A stretch of 64,000 nucleotides of DNA from Verrucomicrobiaceae bacterium (GTDB lineage Bacteria > Verrucomicrobiota > Verrucomicrobiia > Verrucomicrobiales > Verrucomicrobiaceae). The position numbers and the translations under genes were made by a program. A model generated the notes under the pieces. It was given only the letters and a program-made list of their open reading frames with translations, had not been told where the DNA came from and made no database searches. The DNA lies in contig JABTUN010000004.1 of the NCBI GenBank assembly GCA_015075365.1, positions 434,001 through 498,000 of the forward strand, written 5' to 3'. Numbering within the stretch: the stretch's first letter is position 1; the number at the start of each line of letters is the position of its first letter. Below, in pieces: positions 59,885-64,000 of this stretch.

Positions 59885-62770
59885 ATGCGCCGATTCCTGC
59901 CCTTCCTCGCCCTCCCCGTCCTCGCCGCCGATCTGCCGCCGGACAAGGGCAACACGATACCTGACAGCGCCAAGCGCCCCGTCGTCGTCACGGGCAAATC
60001 GTCACTCGCTTTGCCAAAGCACGACCTGCAGGACGGCTACACACTCGAAGTCGCCGCCGCGTCGCCGCTCGTCACGCATCCGATCATGGGCTGTCTCGAT
60101 GACAGGGGCCGTCTCTTCGTCGGCGACGGTGTCGGTGTGAACTGGAACAAGAAGCAGCTCGAGGAGAATCCTCCGAATCGAGTCCTCATGCTCGAAGACA
60201 CCGACAAGGATGGCGCTTTCGACAAAAGCACGGTCTTCGCCGACAAAATGACCTTCCCGCAGGGTGCGTGCTGGCTCGATGGCAGCCTCTACGTCGGCTC
60301 GCCGCCGTCGCTTTGGAAGCTCACCGACACCGATAACGACGGCGTGGCCGACAAGCGCGAGGAGATCGTCACCGGCTTCGAATACACCGGCAATGCCGCC
60401 GACATCCATGGCCCGTTTTTGCATCCCAACGGCCGCCTCTACTGGTGCCACGGCCGCAAAGGCCACGACGTGAAGCAGAAGGACGGCACGCCCGTCGATG
60501 CCTCGCTCGCCTGCGGGATCTGGAGCTGCAAACCGGACGGCAGCGATGTCGCCTGGCACTCGCTCGGCTGCGGTGACAACCCCGTCGAAGTCGATTTCAC
60601 CCGCAGCGGCGACATCATCGGCGTGCAAAACCTTTACTACACCCAGCCTCGCGGCGACACGATCATCCACTGGCTCTACGGCGGCGTTTACGAGCGCAGC
60701 GACCAGCTCAAGGCGATCGCCCATCTCCCGCGCACGCTCGAAACCATGCCCGTGATGTACAACTTCGGCCACGTCGCCGTCAGCGGCTGCTGCTTCTGGC
60801 GCTCGTATGGAAGTGATGCGGGCACTCCTGCCCGCAAAGAGGCACCCGAGCACTTCCTCGTCACCCACTTCAACACCCAGCGCCTCGTGCGCATGGAGCT
60901 CACACCCAGCGGCAGCACCTACAAGGCCGTCGAAAACGAGTTCCTCAAACTCCACAACCCCGACATCCACCTCACCGACGTGATGGAGGACCCACGCGAC
61001 GGCTCGCTCCTCCTCTTCGACACCGGCGGCTGGTTCCGCATCGGCTGCCCGAGCTCCCTAATGGCGAAATCCGACCTCCTCGGTGCCGTGTATCGCATCA
61101 AGCCGAAAAAGCCACAGCCAGCACCGCAGTTTGCCAGGAATTTGGACGCCTCCGCCCGCCAAACGGACGTCAAAGATCGAATCGCTGCCATTCAATCGAG
61201 CGATGCCCACGCGCGCAGGCGAGCACTGGAATCTCTGCAAGAAGAGATCAAGCAGTCAGGCGGGTTCATCGCTCCCAAGGAACTTCGGTCCGCGCTCAGA
61301 GCCTTGCTGAAGATCGAATTGGATCCTTCCACGGAACACTCGCTTATCCGCATCGCTGAAGAGGTTCCTTTTGTTCATTGGGATGAATTGAAGAAGGCGA
61401 GCAGCAATTTGGAACTCAGACAGATGTTTCAATGCGTGACCTACGAGGATGGTTATTCGTATCATCACGCAATGGGTATCGCCGCGGCGCACTTGGATTC
61501 AGAGGACCCCGCCCTGGCCGACAAGGCTCTCAAAGTCGTGTTAAGTGATCCTGACACTGACACGGACCACATCAGCCGGTTTGAAGGCTGGCTTGCCGAG
61601 TCGAAGGTGAATCAGCGCCGCCTCAAAGCTCTGCAGAGCGTTTGCATTGCGTTCATCTCCAAGCCCAACACACAGGCATTAATCACAAAAATGCTCGAAC
61701 ACGCTGCCGCAGAGGTGAAAAACACTGCCTTGAGTATTCTGTCTGCTCAGACAGCCAGCGTAACGAATGAAGCATGGTTCTCGCCTCTCAAAGCACTTCT
61801 CGCTACGCCCACACCGCTGGTGCTCGACGCGATCAAGAAACTGAAGTCGCCGCACTTCGACGCCACCCTCCAAGCCATCGCTAGCGACACGAAGCGCCCG
61901 CTTTCCATCCGCTTGAAAGCACTCGACTCGGCGAAGTCGGTCAAGCTCACCGGCGAGACCTTCGACATGGTCAAAAACGTCCTCGCCGATGCCGCGTCGT
62001 CCTCCGCGGCCAAGATTCAGGCCGCGGGCATGCTCGCCTCCGCACCGATGACGAAGGAGCAAATCCCGCAGATCGCGCCTTTGTTTGCCACCGTCGGCCC
62101 GGTGGAGCTCAAAACGCTGCTGCCGCTGCTCAAGCGCCACAAAGATGCCGAGATCGCAAAGTTGCTCGCCCGAGAAATCGCGAAGAATCCGACCATCGCC
62201 AGCCAGCAGGAGAGTTTATACCGCACCGCGCTCGCCGACCTGCCGCCGGAGATCTTTGAGACGATCATCCTGCCTGCCTACAACACCGCCGTGGCCGCCA
62301 CGGAGGCCAAAAAACGCCAGCTTGGCCCCCTCGCGGACAAAGTGATCGCCAGCGGCAACGCTGCGAACGGCGAAAAACACTTCAAAGCCGGCAAAGGCAC
62401 CTGCATCGCCTGCCACAAGATCGGCGAGACCGGTCGCGCCATCGGCCCGGATCTCTCCCACATCGGCGCCATCCGCACCGAGCGTGATTTGCTCGAAAGC
62501 ATCCTCTTCCCGTCGAACACCCTCGCCCGCGACTACGAGGCCCACATCATCGAAACCAGCGACGGCCAGCAAACCCTTGGCGTCATCAAATCCCACACCG
62601 CCGAAGGCCTCCTCATCCTCGACATCGCCGGCCAGGAAAAAAACATCCCCCATCAAACCATTACCGGCGACACCACCCTCACCACCAGCCTCATGCCGAT
62701 GGGCCTCGACCAAACGATGCCCGAAGGCGAGCTCCTTGACCTCGTCGCCTGGCTGCGAAGCCTCAAATAG
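59885..62770 (+). CDS. PVC-type heme-binding CxxCH protein with membrane-bound dehydrogenase domain
   Basis: 961 residues with a signal peptide (MRRFLPFLALPVLAA). A beta-propeller dehydrogenase-like region (about 45-410: GYTLEVAAASPLVTHPIMGCLDDRGRLFVGD...DTDNDGVADKREEIVTGF) is followed by HEAT-like helical repeats (about 420-810). A C-terminal cytochrome c domain has TCIACHKIG (CxxCH) and, after IGPDLSHIGAIRT, a plausible Met ligand further on. This architecture is characteristic of Planctomycetes and Verrucomicrobia and is often linked to sugar oxidation. Positions 60818-60835 hold an in-frame REP-like palindrome, and the HEAT region is lower in GC than the flanks. Confidence 0.92.
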   Translation: MRRFLPFLALPVLAADLPPDKGNTIPDSAKRPVVVTGKSSLALPKHDLQDGYTLEVAAASPLVTHPIMGCLDDRGRLFVGDGVGVNWNKKQLEENPPNRVLMLEDTDKDGAFDKSTVFADKMTFPQGACWLDGSLYVGSPPSLWKLTDTDNDGVADKREEIVTGFEYTGNAADIHGPFLHPNGRLYWCHGRKGHDVKQKDGTPVDASLACGIWSCKPDGSDVAWHSLGCGDNPVEVDFTRSGDIIGVQNLYYTQPRGDTIIHWLYGGVYERSDQLKAIAHLPRTLETMPVMYNFGHVAVSGCCFWRSYGSDAGTPARKEAPEHFLVTHFNTQRLVRMELTPSGSTYKAVENEFLKLHNPDIHLTDVMEDPRDGSLLLFDTGGWFRIGCPSSLMAKSDLLGAVYRIKPKKPQPAPQFARNLDASARQTDVKDRIAAIQSSDAHARRRALESLQEEIKQSGGFIAPKELRSALRALLKIELDPSTEHSLIRIAEEVPFVHWDELKKASSNLELRQMFQCVTYEDGYSYHHAMGIAAAHLDSEDPALADKALKVVLSDPDTDTDHISRFEGWLAESKVNQRRLKALQSVCIAFISKPNTQALITKMLEHAAAEVKNTALSILSAQTASVTNEAWFSPLKALLATPTPLVLDAIKKLKSPHFDATLQAIASDTKRPLSIRLKALDSAKSVKLTGETFDMVKNVLADAASSSAAKIQAAGMLASAPMTKEQIPQIAPLFATVGPVELKTLLPLLKRHKDAEIAKLLAREIAKNPTIASQQESLYRTALADLPPEIFETIILPAYNTAVAATEAKKRQLGPLADKVIASGNAANGEKHFKAGKGTCIACHKIGETGRAIGPDLSHIGAIRTERDLLESILFPSNTLARDYEAHIIETSDGQQTLGVIKSHTAEGLLILDIAGQEKNIPHQTITGDTTLTTSLMPMGLDQTMPEGELLDLVAWLRSLK
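60818..60835 (+). repeat. REP-like 18-base hairpin, copy 2, inside a coding region
   Basis: GCGGGCACTCCTGCCCGC has perfect 7-base arms and a CTCC loop. It differs from the copy at 4218-4235 only by a compensated pair in the stem. Here it is translated as part of SDAGTPARKEAP in the PVC heme-binding protein and keeps the frame. Confidence 0.6.
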
Positions 62771-62796
62771 GAGGCGGGATGGCCGTTCCCGCCTCC
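62770..62796. terminator. Strong hairpin between convergent genes
   Basis: GGAGGCGGGA (62770-62779), a 7-base loop, TCCCGCCTCC (62787-62796): a perfect 10-base GC-rich stem that begins at the last base of the stop codon of the heme-protein gene and ends 10 bases before the stop of the convergent protease gene. It probably terminates both; no T-run is present. Confidence 0.6.
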
Positions 62797-62806
62797 GGTG
62801 CCCCGG

Positions 62807-64000
62807 CTATTCCAGCCGCTTGAGCGCCGGGATGCGGTAGGCGCCGCCTTGGAGACGCAGGTTGTCACGTTCCGCTGCCATGGCATCGAGATGCAGCACA
62901 CGTGGGAAGTCGTCGAGCTCAATGGCATGCGCGGCGCCCTTCACGTCTTTGAAGGCGGCATCGAGGTCGTTGAGATCTCCAATGGCGTGCCCGTTGACCT
63001 TGTTCACGATGATGCCGCCGAGGCGGTCGTAGCCCTGCGCGCTCGGCGTTGGCAGCACCATGCTGAGAAAAACGAGCTTTTTGCGTCCGGAGGCCTCGAT
63101 CTCATCGGGATGCGCGGCGATGTGCCCAAGGCGCAGCAGGGAGGCGTTTTCACTCTGCTGCTCTCCAAAGGCGTCGAGATAGGGCTTTGACAGCTCCTGG
63201 AAAAGCAGGCCGCCCATCAGCACGTAGCGCGGGCCGCGGTCAAAGGCATATGGCGGCACCAGGTAGTCCTCCGGTTTTTTGCGGGCGAGCGTCCCGCTGA
63301 GGGTTTGCGGCTTCCCGTCCCGCAGCACGCCGAGCTCAAACTTGTCACCAACGTAGGCGCGGCCACGGACGAGGTGGCTGGCATTGAGCGCGCCATACAC
63401 AGGATCGCGATAGTCGCCGCGCGCATCAATGGCGTTGCCGTCGATGGACACGAGGATGTCCCCTTTTTTCAACCCGGCCTTTTCCGCCGAGGCGTTCTTG
63501 ATGACCCCGGTGATGAACACGCCGGGCGCGTCTGGCTTGAGGCCCAGGAACTCCCGCAACTGCTCGTCGAGCGTGACCTGGTACTCCATGCCGAGGCCGG
63601 GGAAGCCCTCGTAGCCACCATCGGCGAAGTCTTTGAGGAAGTGCTCAATGATGGGCGCGGGCAGTATGGTGGTGACCTGGTTCTTCGAATCATAGCTGAG
63701 CAGCAGGCCGACGAGCTTGTTCCCCTTGATCACAGGCAGTGTGAAGCTGTTCGCTTCGCTGCGGATGATGCCGGTGGCCTCATAGACGAGAAAGGACGAG
63801 CCTTCGACGATGTAGCGGCGGATGAGCACCTTGCTGACATTGAGCGGCGTCTCGATCAGGTCCCCCACCCGCCCGGCCTGCCAGACGGACACCGAATCCC
63901 CCACACGGCTGCCGGTGTCGAGGCCCATCGGGCGCAGGCCGGCGAAGAAGGACTTTTGCATGGCCTCCGGCAGCGCGGACTCAATGAGGGCCAGATTGGC
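62807..64000 (-). CDS. PDZ-domain serine-protease-like protein (5' end missing)
   Basis: The frame is open to the window end (397 codons plus stop), beyond the first visible ATG at 63961, and the extra 13 codons (ANLALIESALPEA) look coding, so the start is outside. The N-terminal visible part (VGDLIETPLNVSKVLIRRYIVEGSSFLVYEATG...LPVIKGNKLVGLLLSYDSKNQVTTILPAPII) resembles the second barrel of a trypsin/DegP-like domain, but no Ser-His-Asp triad is visible here. A PDZ domain follows (about 150-225 of the visible part: GVFITGVIKNASAEKAGLKKGDILVSIDGNAI), and a second PDZ-like segment (YDRLGGIIVNKVNGHAIGDLNDLDAAF) is near the C-terminus. Confidence 0.82.
   Translation of the reverse strand, partial: ANLALIESALPEAMQKSFFAGLRPMGLDTGSRVGDSVSVWQAGRVGDLIETPLNVSKVLIRRYIVEGSSFLVYEATGIIRSEANSFTLPVIKGNKLVGLLLSYDSKNQVTTILPAPIIEHFLKDFADGGYEGFPGLGMEYQVTLDEQLREFLGLKPDAPGVFITGVIKNASAEKAGLKKGDILVSIDGNAIDARGDYRDPVYGALNASHLVRGRAYVGDKFELGVLRDGKPQTLSGTLARKKPEDYLVPPYAFDRGPRYVLMGGLLFQELSKPYLDAFGEQQSENASLLRLGHIAAHPDEIEASGRKKLVFLSMVLPTPSAQGYDRLGGIIVNKVNGHAIGDLNDLDAAFKDVKGAAHAIELDDFPRVLHLDAMAAERDNLRLQGGAYRIPALKRLE

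Overview
The window looks like chromosomal DNA of a high-GC Verrucomicrobiota bacterium, probably Verrucomicrobiaceae (Prosthecobacter or Verrucomicrobium-like). The reasons are gene families concentrated in the PVC group: DUF1501 with DUF1549/DUF1553 proteins, a PVC-type heme-binding dehydrogenase with a C-terminal CxxCH, Tat-exported Gfo/Idh/MocA and sugar isomerase-like proteins, a CxPxR sulfatase and a PEP-CTERM protein. No phage, transposase, CRISPR array or rRNA was seen. One tRNA gene, tRNA-Cys(GCA), is present. The genus is inference.

Region 1 (1-8.3 kb): a truncated minus-strand gene, a secreted DUF1501 / DUF1549-DUF1553 / PPC-domain cluster, then housekeeping genes (Maf pyrophosphatase, YgdI-like lipoprotein, MTA phosphorylase, tRNA-Cys).

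Region 2 (8.3-35.1 kb): an envelope module of about 20 genes. It holds an alpha carbonic anhydrase, four outer-membrane beta-barrel or porin-like proteins, SYLF, DUF3313 and lipase lipoproteins, a sulfatase, DUF4105, two DUF1254/DUF1214 proteins, a large X/Pro-rich surface-type protein and DUF502. Two FixL/NtrB-type histidine kinases, a FixJ-type regulator and a stand-alone receiver are interleaved. Five copies of a palindrome, consensus TTGGMCYWARGKCCAATAGC (7-2-7 half-site geometry), lie just upstream of the first genes of five transcription units in this module and were seen nowhere else in the window. The simplest model is that a local FixJ-type regulator controls the whole module. A decayed copy of the 3' end of the second kinase lies beyond the DUF1254 pair, so the pair is bracketed by direct repeats.

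Region 3 (35.3-55.3 kb): a signalling island. A frameshifted PEP-CTERM gene is followed by a minus-strand series: sensorless NarX/UhpB-like transmitter, LuxR-type regulator, FadL-type outer-membrane transporter, PhcB-like SAM methyltransferase, dual-transmitter membrane kinase and receiver-pseudokinase. Gene order and architecture resemble the phcBSRQ fatty-acid-methyl-ester quorum-sensing locus of Ralstonia, here with a candidate hydrophobic-signal channel. Five more receiver or hybrid-kinase genes follow around two AT-rich divergent promoter regions that carry perfect inverted repeats.

Region 4 (55.4-64 kb): a Tat-exported xylose-isomerase-like TIM barrel protein, a GmhB-like HAD phosphatase, a Gfo/Idh/MocA oxidoreductase, an unknown membrane protein, the PVC heme-binding dehydrogenase, and a PDZ serine-protease-like gene cut by the window end.

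All family calls come from reading motifs by eye; no database search was run.
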